From Streptomyces sulfonofaciens (GTDB lineage Bacteria > Actinomycetota > Actinomycetes > Streptomycetales > Streptomycetaceae): 64,000 nucleotides of DNA. The stretch lies in NCBI RefSeq assembly GCF_014656295.1, contig NZ_BNCD01000001.1, forward strand, positions 372,001 to 436,000. Direction: 5' to 3'. The notes under the pieces were generated by a model, which worked only from the letters and a program-made list of their open reading frames with translations, was not told the DNA's origin and ran no database searches. This document shows, piece by piece, positions 51,588 through 63,055 of the stretch; within the stretch, counting starts at the first letter, position 1, and each line of letters opens with the position of its first letter. The translations under genes were made by a program, and so were the position numbers.

Positions 51588-52592
51588 TCAGTGCCCGGTG
51601 TCGGCTATGTGCTGCGTGCCGATCCGCTTACGGAAGACCCAGTACGTCCACGACTGGTAGAGCAGCACCAGCGGGGTCGCGATCCCCGCGCACCACGTCA
51701 TGATCTTGAGCGTGTAGGGACTGGAGGCCGCGTTGGATACCGTCAGGCTCCAGTCCGCGTTCAGCGAGGACGGCATCACCTCGGGGAAGAGCGCCAGGAA
51801 GAGCATGGCGACGCTGGCCGCGATCGCGGTCCCGGAGAGTGCGAACGCCCAGCCCTCACGACCGCGGGCATTGGCCATGAGCGCTCCCCCCAGCCCGGCC
51901 ACGGCCACAACCAGGGCCACGAGGCTCCGCCCGTTCCCGGTACCGGCCTGGGTCCAGAGCAGGAAGGCGATGGCGGCCACCGCGGCGACGACACCGGCGA
52001 ACCCGGCCAGCCGCCGCGCCCGCACCCGGATGTCGCCGACCGTCTTGAGCGCGACGAACACCGCGCCGTGGAAGGTGAAGAGCGTCAGCGTGACCACTCC
52101 ACCCAGCAGCGCATAAGGCCCCAGCAGGCCCCCGAGACCGCCGGTGTAGTCGCCGTGCGCATTGATCCGCACACCGTGCACGATGTTCGCGAAGGCCACC
52201 CCCCAGAGCACCGCAGGCACCACGGAGGCCCAGAAGATCGCCCTCTCCCAGGCCCGCTGCCATCCCTCACCCGGCCGCTTCGCCCGGTACTCGAAGGCCA
52301 CCCCGCGCACGATCAGCGCGACCAGGATGACCAGCAGAGGCAGATAGAAACCGGAGAAGAGCGTGGCGTACCAGTCGGGGAAGGCGGCGAAGGTGGCACC
52401 GCCTGCCGACAGCAGCCATACCTCGTTGCCGTCCCAGACCGGCCCGATGGTGTTGATCAGCACCCGCTTCTCGGCCCGGTCGCGGGCCAGCACCCCGGTG
52501 AGGATCCCGACCCCGAAGTCGAAGCCCTCCAGGAAGAAGTAGCCGGTCCACAGGACGGCGATAAGGACGAACCAGACAGTGTGAAGTTCCAT
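51588..52592 (-). CDS. cydB: cytochrome bd oxidase subunit II
   Basis: 334 residues with about eight membrane segments. It begins MELHTVWFVLIAVLWTGYFF and has the family motif FLEGFDFGVGIL, then GPVWDGNEVWLLSAGGATFAAFP. The heme sites are in CydA; CydB stabilises the complex. The start follows the cydA stop by 45 bp, and cydDC begins 19 bp after its stop, so all are one Rex-controlled operon. C-terminal region SWTYWVFRKRIG is typical. Acts in the cytoplasmic membrane in oxygen-limited respiration. Confidence 0.97.
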   Translation of the reverse strand: MELHTVWFVLIAVLWTGYFFLEGFDFGVGILTGVLARDRAEKRVLINTIGPVWDGNEVWLLSAGGATFAAFPDWYATLFSGFYLPLLVILVALIVRGVAFEYRAKRPGEGWQRAWERAIFWASVVPAVLWGVAFANIVHGVRINAHGDYTGGLGGLLGPYALLGGVVTLTLFTFHGAVFVALKTVGDIRVRARRLAGFAGVVAAVAAIAFLLWTQAGTGNGRSLVALVVAVAGLGGALMANARGREGWAFALSGTAIAASVAMLFLALFPEVMPSSLNADWSLTVSNAASSPYTLKIMTWCAGIATPLVLLYQSWTYWVFRKRIGTQHIADTGH

Positions 52593-52637
52593 GTCCGCGC
52601 TCCTGAGCTCTCGCTGCTCGGTCTTCCGGTCCCGGCC

Positions 52638-54155
52638 TCAGTACGAGAAGGCCATCGGCCGGTCGGGGTCGTGATCGGCGTCGTCGTGATCGCCGCCGAT
52701 ACGGGTGGGCGGGTGGAGGTCGGCGTCCGTCAGCTCCGGTGGTCCCGCCTTCACATAGGTGGCCAGCAGCCGGACCTCGATGACGGCGAGGATCGCGTAG
52801 AGCACGGTGAAGACACCCATGGACAGCAGCACCTCGCCCTGGGAGACACCGGGGGAGACGGCCTGACGGGTCTGGAGCACGCCGTAGACGGCCCAGGGCT
52901 GGCGGCCCGTCTCCGTGAAGATCCAGCCCCATGAGTTGGCGATCAGCGGGAACGCCAGCGTCCAGACGGCGGCCCGCCAGTACCAGGCGGTGAGGCGCGA
53001 GCCGAGCGGACTCCTGAACAGCACCAGATGCGGAACCTCGTCCTCGCCCGTCCGCAGCCACTGGGGCAGCAGGAACCTCTTCCTGGTCAGCCAGAGCCCG
53101 ACCGCACCCAGGGCGAACGACGCCATGCCGAAGCCGATCATCCAGCGGAAGCCCCAGAAGGCGACGGGGATGTTCGGCCGGTAGTCACCGGGACCGAACC
53201 GCTGCTGCTCGGCCTTGTTGACGTCGTTGATCCCGGGCACATAGGAGTGGAAGCTGTCGTCGGCGAGGAAGGACAGCAGTCCGGGTACCTCGATGGCAAC
53301 GGAGTTGTGGCCCTTCTCCACATCGCCGTAGGCGAAGACCGAGAAGGGTGCGGGCTGCTGCCCGTCCCACAGGGCCTCCGCCGAGGCCATCTTCATCGGC
53401 TGCTGCTTGAACATCACCTTGCCGAGCGCATCGCCGCTCACGGCGGTGAGGAGTCCGGCGATCACAACGGTGACCAGGCCGAGCCGTAGCGAGGTCCGCA
53501 TCACCCGGATGTGCTTCCTGCGGGCGAGGTGGTAGGCGGCGATTCCGACCATGAAGGCGCCACCGGTGAGGAAGGAGGCGGCGAGCGTGTGGAAGGCCTG
53601 GGCCAGTGCCGTGTTCTGCGTCAGCACCGCCAAGAAGTCGGTGAGCTCCGCCCGGCCCGTGCTCTTGTTGATGTGGTAGCCGACCGGGTGCTGCATCCAT
53701 GAGTTGGCCGCCAGGATGAAGTAGGCGGACAGCACGGTGCCGAGCGCGACCATCCAGATCGTGGCCAGGTGCAGGCGCTTCGGCAGCTTGTCCCAGCCGA
53801 AGATCCACAGCCCGATGAAGGTCGATTCGAAGAAGAAGGCGATCAGGGCCTCGAAGGCCAGCGGAGCACCGAAGACATCACCGACGAAGCGGGAGTAGTC
53901 CGACCAGTTCATGCCGAACTGGAACTCCTGCACAATGCCGGTGACGACCCCCATCGCGATATTGATCAGGAAGAGCTTCCCCCAGAACTTCGTCGCTCTG
54001 AGGTACTTCTCGTTCCCCGTGCGCACCCACGCCGTCTCCAGGCCGGCCGTGAGGGCGGCGAGCGAGATCGTCAGGGGCACGAAGAGGAAGTGGTAGACGG
54101 TGGTGATACCGAACTGCCAGCGCGCCAGGGTCTCCGGCGCCAGAGCCATATCCAC
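52638..54155 (-). CDS. cydA: cytochrome bd oxidase subunit I
   Basis: 505 residues. Quinol:oxygen oxidoreductase subunit with hemes b558, b595 and d. Visible motifs: N-terminal ARWQFGITTVYHFLFVPLT with a heme-ligand His, MGVVTGIVQEFQFGMNW, the MKMASAEALW stretch and the GRQPWAVYGVLQT quinol-site motif (TETGRQPW). The Q-loop is of the short type. About nine membrane segments. GTG 54155 has AAGGAG 8 nt upstream and is preferred to ATG 54149. The Rex operator is ~90 bp upstream. First gene of the operon. Confidence 0.97.
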   Translation of the reverse strand: MDMALAPETLARWQFGITTVYHFLFVPLTISLAALTAGLETAWVRTGNEKYLRATKFWGKLFLINIAMGVVTGIVQEFQFGMNWSDYSRFVGDVFGAPLAFEALIAFFFESTFIGLWIFGWDKLPKRLHLATIWMVALGTVLSAYFILAANSWMQHPVGYHINKSTGRAELTDFLAVLTQNTALAQAFHTLAASFLTGGAFMVGIAAYHLARRKHIRVMRTSLRLGLVTVVIAGLLTAVSGDALGKVMFKQQPMKMASAEALWDGQQPAPFSVFAYGDVEKGHNSVAIEVPGLLSFLADDSFHSYVPGINDVNKAEQQRFGPGDYRPNIPVAFWGFRWMIGFGMASFALGAVGLWLTRKRFLLPQWLRTGEDEVPHLVLFRSPLGSRLTAWYWRAAVWTLAFPLIANSWGWIFTETGRQPWAVYGVLQTRQAVSPGVSQGEVLLSMGVFTVLYAILAVIEVRLLATYVKAGPPELTDADLHPPTRIGGDHDDADHDPDRPMAFSY

Positions 54156-54243
54156 GTCGACCTCTCCTTAGCTCGGCCGTGCTCTGGGTCCAGCGGCGCT
54201 TTGCCCGCATGATCTCTGCCATACCGGGATCAAGCGGGTGCGC

Positions 54244-54261
54244 TTGTGAACGCGTTCACAT
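54244..54261. promoter_or_regulatory. Rex operator upstream of cydA
   Basis: TTGTGAACGCGTTCACAT agrees with the Rex site (TTGTGAAN-x4-TTCACAA) except the last base; a nearby TTCACAAGC (54261-54269) also pairs with GCTTGTGAA (54242-54250), giving nested palindromes. Rex represses cyd genes when NADH/NAD+ is low and releases under oxygen limitation. Confidence 0.9.
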
Positions 54262-54930
54262 TCACAAGCATTATGACTCACTCGATTGGAGGGTGTTCAC
54301 GGGGGGGTCCCCTTTGGGACGTATGGCCGATGCGCCGGGGACCGGCCGAGTGGAGGCGGCAGCCGCACCGGCCAACCGGGTGCCGTTCCGGGGAGGGGCT
54401 GGGACGCGGCGGACGAGGGCTGGGATGCGCCGGGGGCGAGCCGAGCGCGTGCGAACCAGGACCCCCGGACACAGACCGACCACCTGCGAACCGGGACCAC
54501 CGGACACAGACCGAGCGTCGGCCGCGACGGGCCGGGTGCGGTGGCGCGGTGGCGCGACAGGCCGGGGCGCGGCCGCGCGGATAGCCGGGACGGCGGATGG
54601 CAGGCGGCGGGTGGCGAGGGCGTGAGTGCGGGACGCCCGGCGACCCGGGCGGGGCCCCGGCTCGCCCAGCCCCCGCTCCGGGGGAGTCCAGCAGCGTGCC
54701 GCGCCCAGCAGCTTTGCTACCGGGAAGGAAGGGATGCCCGGTACCGACCGGTGCGGCCCGGTTCCGGTACGGGGACGCGCCGGCCGCGTCCAACGGCGGC
54801 GAACCGGCGCCGATCCGCCCCGGGGCCGGGCCCCGGGCGGGGTCCGGCCCCGCCCGGAAGACCGCCCACGAGCAGGGCCCGGCCCCTCATCCGGGTGCGG
54901 GCCCCCATGAGGCGCGCACCTTCTCGAAAC
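54262..54930. other. 669-bp G-rich intergenic region before cydA / after hisC
   Basis: Contains a 35-bp imperfect tandem repeat (54451-54485, next copy from 54486; unit begins GCGAACC and includes CGGACACAGACCGA). No gene is supported; frames across it are repeat-derived. No obvious terminator for hisC is seen. Confidence 0.5.
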
Positions 54931-56019
54931 TCACATCTTCTTGCGGAACTCCGCGGCCGTCTGCAGGAACAGGTCGTCCGCCTCGGTCTCGGCCACCGTC
55001 ACCCGTACGCCCTCACCGGAGAACGGCCGGACCACGACGCCGCGCTCCTCGCAGGCCGCCGCGAACTCGTTCGTACGCTCGCCGAGGCGGAGCCAGAGGA
55101 AGTTCGCCTGGGTCTCGGGGACCGTCCACCCCTGGGCGCGCAGGGCGTCGACCACGCGGGTGCGCTCGTCGACCAGGAGGCCCACCCGGCCGAGCAGTTC
55201 GTCCTCCGCGCGCAGCGAGGCCACCGCCGCCTCCTGGGCGAGCTGGCTGACCCCGAACGGCACCGCCGTCTTCCGCAGGGCCGCCGCCACCGGCTCATGC
55301 GCGATCGCAAAGCCGACGCGCAGACCCGCGAGCCCGTACGCCTTGGAGAAGGTGCGCAGGACGCAGACGTTCGGCCGCTCGCGGTAGAGCTCTATGCCGT
55401 CCGGCACGTCCGGGTCGCGGATGAACTCGCAGTAGGCCTCGTCGATCACCACCAGCACATCGTCCGGGACGCGGTCGAGGAAGCGCTCCAGCTCGGCACG
55501 GCGTACCACGGTGCCGGTCGGGTTGTTGGGGTTGCAGACGAAGATCAGGCGGGTGCGGTCGGTGACCGCGTCGGCCATCGCGTCGAGGTCGTGCACCTCG
55601 GTCGAGGTCAGCGGGACCTGCACCGCGCGTGCGCCGCTGATCTGCGTGATGATCGGATACGCCTCGAAGGACCGCCAGGCGTAGATCACCTCGTCGCCGG
55701 CACCGGCGGCGGCCTGGAGCAGTTGCTGGGCGACGCCGACCGAGCCGGTACCCGTCGCCACGTGCGAGACGGGCACCGCGAAGCGCTCGGACAGCTCGTT
55801 CATGAGGTGGGTGCACACCATGTCCGGGTAGCGGTTGAGCGTGCCGGCCGCGGCCACCACGCTCTCCATGACACCGGGGAGCGGTGGGTACGGGTTCTCG
55901 TTGGACGAGAGCTTGTAGGCGGCGGGGGCGCCGGGGGCCACGGCGGCGGCCGGCTTGCCCGGCTTGTAGGTGGGGATCCCCTCCAGCTCCGGACGCAACC
56001 TCGGATGTGTCTCGCTCAC
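54931..56019 (-). CDS. hisC: histidinol-phosphate/aromatic aminotransferase (HisC family)
   Basis: 362 residues, class I/II fold, PLP-dependent. PLP Lys in [15 protein letters not shown], Asn/Asp in CNPNNPTGT and [10 protein letters not shown], substrate loop [15 protein letters not shown], Arg at the C-terminal [16 protein letters not shown] 56019 is chosen for its strong SD (GAGGAGGG); the frame reaches 56046. The family includes both HisC and the aromatic aminotransferase Pat. It stands alone with no his genes around, 18 kb from pheA, so a role in phenylalanine/tyrosine transamination is a real alternative. I keep hisC because family sequence cannot decide. Confidence 0.87.
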   Translation of the reverse strand: MSETHPRLRPELEGIPTYKPGKPAAAVAPGAPAAYKLSSNENPYPPLPGVMESVVAAAGTLNRYPDMVCTHLMNELSERFAVPVSHVATGTGSVGVAQQLLQAAAGAGDEVIYAWRSFEAYPIITQISGARAVQVPLTSTEVHDLDAMADAVTDRTRLIFVCNPNNPTGTVVRRAELERFLDRVPDDVLVVIDEAYCEFIRDPDVPDGIELYRERPNVCVLRTFSKAYGLAGLRVGFAIAHEPVAAALRKTAVPFGVSQLAQEAAVASLRAEDELLGRVGLLVDERTRVVDALRAQGWTVPETQANFLWLRLGERTNEFAAACEERGVVVRPFSGEGVRVTVAETEADDLFLQTAAEFRKKM

Positions 56020-56647
56020 TCCAGCCCTCCTCACGACCACCGGCACCCGCCGGTTCCACCACTGCTCACCATAGGAGGATTGCCCCCGTCAGCGAATGAC
56101 CTGTGGATAACTCTGCCACCGCTGCCCGTCCGGTCCCCCGCCGCCCCTTCCCACCTCGCGGGTACAGCCGCCTCGACCACCCCGTGGGCATCCGCTCGGG
56201 TGCCCGCCCGGGTGCCCGTGGGGACCCGGGCGGGCGCAGCGAGCACATCCCGGACGCACGGTCCCGGACCCGACGGGCCCACCGCCCTCGGGACCGACGC
56301 GCGCCGTCCCGAAGCCGACGGGCACCGCCCCGGGACCAATGTGGATCTTCACGGACCGGCCGGACGGTCCGGCTGGACGGATCAGGGGGGCGCGTTGTCC
56401 TGATCTACGCGCGCCGGTGGTCTGCGCCCTTGCACGCGTCGCTCGTCAAGGTGAGTTGAGACCTCTTCGAAACATGGTTCATTTGGCAGGTTTATGCGCT
56501 CAGAAAGCAAATCAATCCCCCACCATCGGACTTACACCCTTCCAATCCAAGGTGAATGACCCTGTTCCACCATGCAGAAACGTGCCTGTCAACGCATGCT
56601 TGTACGTCCGCGCTACCCCACCCCATGAGCCCTACTATCGGCTCGCC
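56020..56647. other. divergent hisC / LacI-regulator region with one DnaA box
   Basis: TGTGGATAA at 56102-56110 (-) is a perfect DnaA box. 56150-56340 is G+C-rich without a gene. 56460-56640 is A+T-richer and should hold the regulator's promoter; TACTAT at 56633-56638, 9 nt before ATG 56648, is a -10 candidate. Frames running through (56339 plus) are extensions of the regulator gene. Confidence 0.55.
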
Positions 56648-57769
56648 ATGACAGCAGCAGGGAAGCACCAGGTGAACCGGGCGGAGGCTGCCCGGCGGGG
56701 GCGTCGACCGGGGCGGGCGGGCATCAGAGATGTGGCCGCCGCGGCCGGTGTCTCCATCACGACCGTCTCCGACGCCCTCAACGGCAAGGGACGGCTCCCG
56801 GATGCGACTCGCCGCCACGTGCGCGAGGTCGCCGACCGGCTGGGCTACCGGCCGTCCGCCGCGGCCCGCACCCTGCGCACCGGCAAGTCCGGCCTCATCG
56901 GCCTGACCGTCACCACGTACGGGGATGAACCTTTCACCTTCACGGAGTTCGCCTACTTCGCGGAGATGGCGCGGGCCGCCACCTCCGCCGCGCTGGCCCG
57001 CGGCTACGCGCTGGTGATCCTCCCCGCCACCTCCCGCCGCAGCCCCGTCGACGTCTGGTCGAACGTCGCCCTGGACGGCACGGTGGTCATCGACCCCTCC
57101 GACAAGGACCCGCTCGTCATGGAGTTGGTCCGGCAGGGATTACCGGTCGTCTCCGACGGGCGCCCGGCGGGCCAACTGCCCGTCACCGCATGGGTCGACA
57201 ACGACCACGAGGCCGCCGTCACCGGCATCCTCAACCATCTCGCGGACGCCGGCGCCCGCCGTATCGGCCTGCTCACCGGCACCTCCACGGACACCTACAC
57301 GCACCTCTCCACCACCGCGTACCTGCGGTGGTGCGAGCGCATGGGGCAGGACCCGGTGTACGAGAGCTACCCGGCCCACGACCCGCGCGCCGGCGCGGGC
57401 GCCGCCGACCGCCTGCTGGCACGTCCGGACCGTCCCGACGCCGTCTACGGCCTCTTCGACCCGAACGGCACGGACCTGCTGGCCGCCGCCCGCCGGTACG
57501 GCCTGCGCGTGCCCGACGACCTGCTGCTGATCTGCTGCAGCGAGTCCACGGTCTACGCCAACACGGAACCCCCGGTCACCACGCTCTCGTTGAAGCCGCG
57601 CCGGATCGGCACGGCGGTCGTCCAACTGCTGATCGACGCCATCGAGGGCATCGACTCGGGCCAGCCGGTCGAGCAGGTGATACCGACGGAGCTGATCGTG
57701 CGGAGCTCGTCCCAGAGACGACCGCCGCGTACCACGGTCAGCCCGCCCCGGTCCTCGGGGCAGAGCTAG
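56648..57769 (+). CDS. LacI-family transcriptional regulator
   Basis: 373 residues. After ~25 basic residues, a LacI helix-turn-helix (GIRDVAAAAGVSITTVSDAL) and hinge helix (YRPSAAARTLRTG) precede a periplasmic-binding-protein-like effector domain (about 85-345). The variant VSDAL replaces the usual VSRVL. The C-terminal ~30 residues are Ser/Pro/Arg-rich, and the last codons with the stop lie in an 18-bp tandem repeat. ATG 56648 lacks an SD; a -10-like TACTAT 9 nt upstream suggests a very short leader. No sugar-transport or catabolic operon adjoins, so its ligand and targets are unknown. Confidence 0.9.
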   Translation: MTAAGKHQVNRAEAARRGRRPGRAGIRDVAAAAGVSITTVSDALNGKGRLPDATRRHVREVADRLGYRPSAAARTLRTGKSGLIGLTVTTYGDEPFTFTEFAYFAEMARAATSAALARGYALVILPATSRRSPVDVWSNVALDGTVVIDPSDKDPLVMELVRQGLPVVSDGRPAGQLPVTAWVDNDHEAAVTGILNHLADAGARRIGLLTGTSTDTYTHLSTTAYLRWCERMGQDPVYESYPAHDPRAGAGAADRLLARPDRPDAVYGLFDPNGTDLLAAARRYGLRVPDDLLLICCSESTVYANTEPPVTTLSLKPRRIGTAVVQLLIDAIEGIDSGQPVEQVIPTELIVRSSSQRRPPRTTVSPPRSSGQS

Positions 57770-57822
57770 TCCTCGGGGCAGAGCTAGTCCTCGGGGCAGG
57801 GCCGATCCTCGGGGCAGAGGTG
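57751..57822. repeat. 18-bp tandem repeat, four copies, over the end of the LacI gene
   Basis: Units at 57751-57768 and 57769-57786 are identical (GTCCTCGGGGCAGAGCTA); 57787-57804 and 57805-57822 are variants. The stop codon TAG (57767-57769) is made at the junction of the first two units. Confidence 0.9.
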
Positions 57823-58071
57823 GCGGCCCCTCCCGCGGGCCCCGCGGCCCGGGAACGCACCGGGGTGGCCCAGGCTCAGGGGAGACTCAGGGGAAAGGGT
57901 CGGATAATTCGGGCGAAATTCTCGGTGAAACGGTGTCAGGCGCCGATTCACCACCCCTGGGTCATCACACAGCGCGAGCCGCATTCCTATGATGGGCGCA
58001 CGACACCGCGGGCCGCTGCGACCAGGCAGTCCGATCCGGTGCAGTTGCGGCGCGATGTGGTGGAGGGGTCG
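57770..58071. other. promoter region of the metallophosphatase gene
   Basis: After the repeat, a less G+C-rich stretch (57893-57995) includes TATGAT at 57988-57993, a good -10, 78 nt before the ATG. No -35 is assigned. No gene seen. Confidence 0.45.
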
Positions 58072-59508
58072 ATGACTCAGGGGGCCGGTCAGGGACCCGC
58101 GATGCGGACGGCAACGCTGCGCGACTTCCGCGTACCGGCGTATGTGCACGGCATCGGTCCCGAGGACGACGGGCCGGATCCCGCCGACGGGTATGCCGAC
58201 GGGTATGCGGAGAGCCCCGGCGCCCACGCCCACCACGACGTGCCGGGCGAGCAGGAGGAACCCGCCGGCGCCAGAGGGTACGACGAGGGCGCGCAGGTCC
58301 CTGGCGAAGCGCACACCGCGCAACCCACGGCGCACGACCCGTTCGACTCCGCCCCCCTCCCGCCGGAGCCCCCGCACCCCGTGCACGGTGCCGTCGCCCC
58401 GGCACCACCGGCACCGGCCGCCGCACCGCACACAGCCGTGCAGGGCCCCCAGGTCACCCAGGGCCCCCAGGTCGCCCAGGGCGCACCCGACGCCGTGCGG
58501 GAGAGCGCCGCCCACGGCCCCGTACCACCCGCCGCCACCGCCTCCTTCGACGCGCCCGGAGGGCTCGCCGAGCCGGAGGGGTACACCCCCACCCAGCGCG
58601 ACCTGCCGGTCATCAACCGCGGTGACACCGTGCAGGTGCCGGTCACTCCCGCCCCCGCGCCCGCCCCGGTCCTGAACAACCCGGAGGGGCCCGGTCCGCT
58701 GTTCGTCGTCGGCGACGTGCACGGCTACCTCGAAGAACTGCTCGCCGCGCTGCGCGCGCAGGGCATCATCGACGCGGAAGGGCAGTGGATCGCCGGCAAC
58801 ACCCGCCTGTGGTTCCTGGGCGACTTCACCGACCGCGGCCCCGACGGCATCGGCGTCATCGACACCGTCATGCGGCTGTCCGCCGAGGCCGCCGCCGCGG
58901 GCGGCTACTGCAAGGCGCTGATGGGCAACCACGAGCTGCTGCTGCTCGGCGCCAAGCGCTTCGGCGACACGCCGGTGAACTCCGGCGCGGGCACCGCCAC
59001 CTTCCAGGCCGCCTGGCTGCTGAACGGCGGCCAGAAGACCGACATGGAGCGGCTGGAGGACCACCACCTGCAGTGGATGGCCCGGCTCGACGCCATGGAG
59101 GAGGAGGACGGCCACCTGCTGGTGCACTCGGACACCACCGCCTACCTCGACTACGGCGACTCCATCGAGGCCGTGAACGACACGGTCCGCGAGACCCTCA
59201 CGCGCAACGACGCCAACGAGTGCTGGGACCTGTTCCGCAAGTTCACCAAACGCTTCGCCTTCCGTGACGACAACGGCGCGGACGCCGTGCGCGAGCTGCT
59301 GAACGTCTACGGCGGCACCCGGATCGTGCACGGTCACAGCCCCATCCCCTACCTGCTGGGCGAGGTCGGTTCCGAGGAGGCCGAGGAGGGCACAGGCCCC
59401 GTCGTCGAGGGGCCGCACGTCTACGCGGACGGCCTGGCCATCGCCATGGACGGCGGTGTGACCATGGCCGGAAAGCTGCTGGTCCGCCCTCTTCCCCTGA
59501 CCGCCTGA
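58072..59508 (+). CDS. calcineurin-like (PP1-type) metallophosphatase with disordered N-terminus
   Basis: 478 residues. The first ~200 are Pro/Ala/His/Gln-rich (GPQVTQGPQVAQG duplicates a heptad). The catalytic domain shows GDVHGYLEELLA, LGDFTDRGPDGIGV, MGNHELLLLGAKRFG, LLVHSD and RIVHGHSPIPYL, i.e. all metal-binding Asp, His and Asn residues of the PPP/metallophosphoesterase family. It is probably a serine/threonine protein phosphatase or a cytoplasmic phosphodiesterase; no signal peptide. ATG 58072 has GGAGGGG 4-5 nt upstream. The frame upstream (57190) has no similarity. It precedes a small membrane-protein gene by 195 bp. Confidence 0.88.
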   Translation: MTQGAGQGPAMRTATLRDFRVPAYVHGIGPEDDGPDPADGYADGYAESPGAHAHHDVPGEQEEPAGARGYDEGAQVPGEAHTAQPTAHDPFDSAPLPPEPPHPVHGAVAPAPPAPAAAPHTAVQGPQVTQGPQVAQGAPDAVRESAAHGPVPPAATASFDAPGGLAEPEGYTPTQRDLPVINRGDTVQVPVTPAPAPAPVLNNPEGPGPLFVVGDVHGYLEELLAALRAQGIIDAEGQWIAGNTRLWFLGDFTDRGPDGIGVIDTVMRLSAEAAAAGGYCKALMGNHELLLLGAKRFGDTPVNSGAGTATFQAAWLLNGGQKTDMERLEDHHLQWMARLDAMEEEDGHLLVHSDTTAYLDYGDSIEAVNDTVRETLTRNDANECWDLFRKFTKRFAFRDDNGADAVRELLNVYGGTRIVHGHSPIPYLLGEVGSEEAEEGTGPVVEGPHVYADGLAIAMDGGVTMAGKLLVRPLPLTA

Positions 59509-59703
59509 CCGGCCGACTGTCCGTTCGTCCCCAAGCGGTCCTCGAACTGCCCTGGCCAGTGGGGCAATTTTCGGCAACCCCCTGTCACCGCGTGCCGAGA
59601 CCGCTCTACCATCTGTTCATCCGTAGCAGGGTTCCCCTCCGTTTCTGCCCGCGGCCCGCGTCCCAGCGGGCCGCACCGTCCTACGGAGCATCGGGGGAAG
59701 CAC

Positions 59704-60804
59704 ATGAACAGCGCTCCGCGCCTGCTCGATGAGGACCGCCGGGAGTACGAGCGGCTCCTCGACGAAGCGTTGCGCGCGCACCGTCAGGACCTCGCCGTGG
59801 CCGGCGGCCCACTCACCGCCGGGCGGCTGCGCACCATGGCACTCGACGCGACGGCCCTGATAACGGCCGCCGCCGACGCCGAGTACCGGCACTATGTGAA
59901 GGTGCGCGCCGACCTGCGCGCTCCGGCGCGCACCACCCGCACACCTCGCACCACCCGCACACCCCGCACCACCCGCACATTCCGGATGGGCAGAGTGAGA
60001 CGCGACGCGGGACGCGACACCGCAGCCGGTGCCGGGGCCGGACGGAGCACGGGAGGCGGCACGGGACCGGGCACTGGACGCGACGCGGCGGGCGGCGCCG
60101 GGCGCAGTTCCGAGCCCGGCTCGGGGGTCAGCGCGGTGGACGGGCCCGGGCGCGGCGCTGCGCACGGCTCACGCCGGGAACGAGGCACCGGCCAGGAACG
60201 CAGCGCCCGCCAGGAGCCGGGCGCCCCGAGCGGCTCGGCCCGAGCCGGCGCCGAGCCCGGGGAGCGCACCGGAGCGGGCCTGGCCGCAGTGGTCGCGGTG
60301 CTCGCGCCGCTACTGGCCGGCGCCGCCGCGCTGATCTTCCTCCTCATCGGTTATGCCCTGCGCATGGTCGGGCCCGAGCCGGCGTTCGCCCGGGCGCTGC
60401 GCACCACGGGATGGGTGTTCGCCGTGATCGCCGCGGCGGCCATCCTCGTCGCCGGGGCCGGCCTGCTGCTGACGGCACTGCGCAACGGCTCGACCTCGGT
60501 GCTGGCCGAGGACCGCGACCAGCTCGACGAGGACGTGCGGCGGGCCCGTGATGCCTGGCGCCTGGCCCTGCTCGAACGGGGCATCCGCCCCTTCCTCCGG
60601 GACGCCCTGCTGGAACGGAGGACGGCCGCGGCGAGCGGCACGGAGCACTCCGAAGCCGGGGGCACCGGCCGCATGCCCCACCTCGGCTACCACCGCCCCG
60701 GCTTCACGAGCCCCGAAGGCGGCCCCACAACCACCCGCCCCCGCTACTCCAGCCCCGACTTCACCAGCCCGGACTTCGGAGGTCCTGAGCACCAGCCGGA
60801 GTGA
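59704..60804 (+). CDS. conserved streptomycete membrane protein, unknown function
   Basis: 366 residues. N-terminal helical part (LLDEDRREYERLLDEALRAH, about 8-75), then a Thr/Arg/Gly-rich disordered segment containing three TTRTPR repeats, then two adjacent transmembrane helices (AAVVAVLAPLLAGAAALIFL at ~203-225 and VFAVIAAAAILVAGAGLL at ~240-262), a charged helix (EDRDQLDEDVRRARDAWRLALLERG) and a Ser/Pro tail with SSPDFTSPDFGG repeats. I recall similar proteins in other streptomycetes but no function. SD-like GGGGGAAG precedes ATG 59704. Convergent with thiC; a strong hairpin is shared. Confidence 0.65.
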   Translation: MNSAPRLLDEDRREYERLLDEALRAHRQDLAVAGGPLTAGRLRTMALDATALITAAADAEYRHYVKVRADLRAPARTTRTPRTTRTPRTTRTFRMGRVRRDAGRDTAAGAGAGRSTGGGTGPGTGRDAAGGAGRSSEPGSGVSAVDGPGRGAAHGSRRERGTGQERSARQEPGAPSGSARAGAEPGERTGAGLAAVVAVLAPLLAGAAALIFLLIGYALRMVGPEPAFARALRTTGWVFAVIAAAAILVAGAGLLLTALRNGSTSVLAEDRDQLDEDVRRARDAWRLALLERGIRPFLRDALLERRTAAASGTEHSEAGGTGRMPHLGYHRPGFTSPEGGPTTTRPRYSSPDFTSPDFGGPEHQPE

Positions 60805-60904
60805 GATGGGCGCAGGGCGCGGGGGGTGCGCCCGGAGCGCAGGGGTACACGCCGGCGCGGCCGAACACCACAGACTGGAGAGCCAGTACCACGCGTCCGC
60901 ACCG

Positions 60905-60935
60905 CTGAGAGGCCCCGGCCACCGGGGCCTCTCAG
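60905..60935. terminator. bidirectional terminator between membrane-protein gene and thiC
   Basis: Perfect 14-bp stem CTGAGAGGCCCCGG (60905-60918) with 60922-60935, loop CCA. It lies 21 bp from the thiC stop and 100 bp from the other stop. Confidence 0.8.
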
Positions 60936-60956
60936 AATCGAGCTCGTCCGTGACGG

Positions 60957-62968
<2,012 letters not shown>

Positions 62969-63055
62969 TGCAAAGGTGCCTCCACGCTAGCGTCATGCCG
63001 GGCGCGATGAACAGAGGGCCCACGCCTCTATGCGAGTACTTGCGATGATCGGTCG

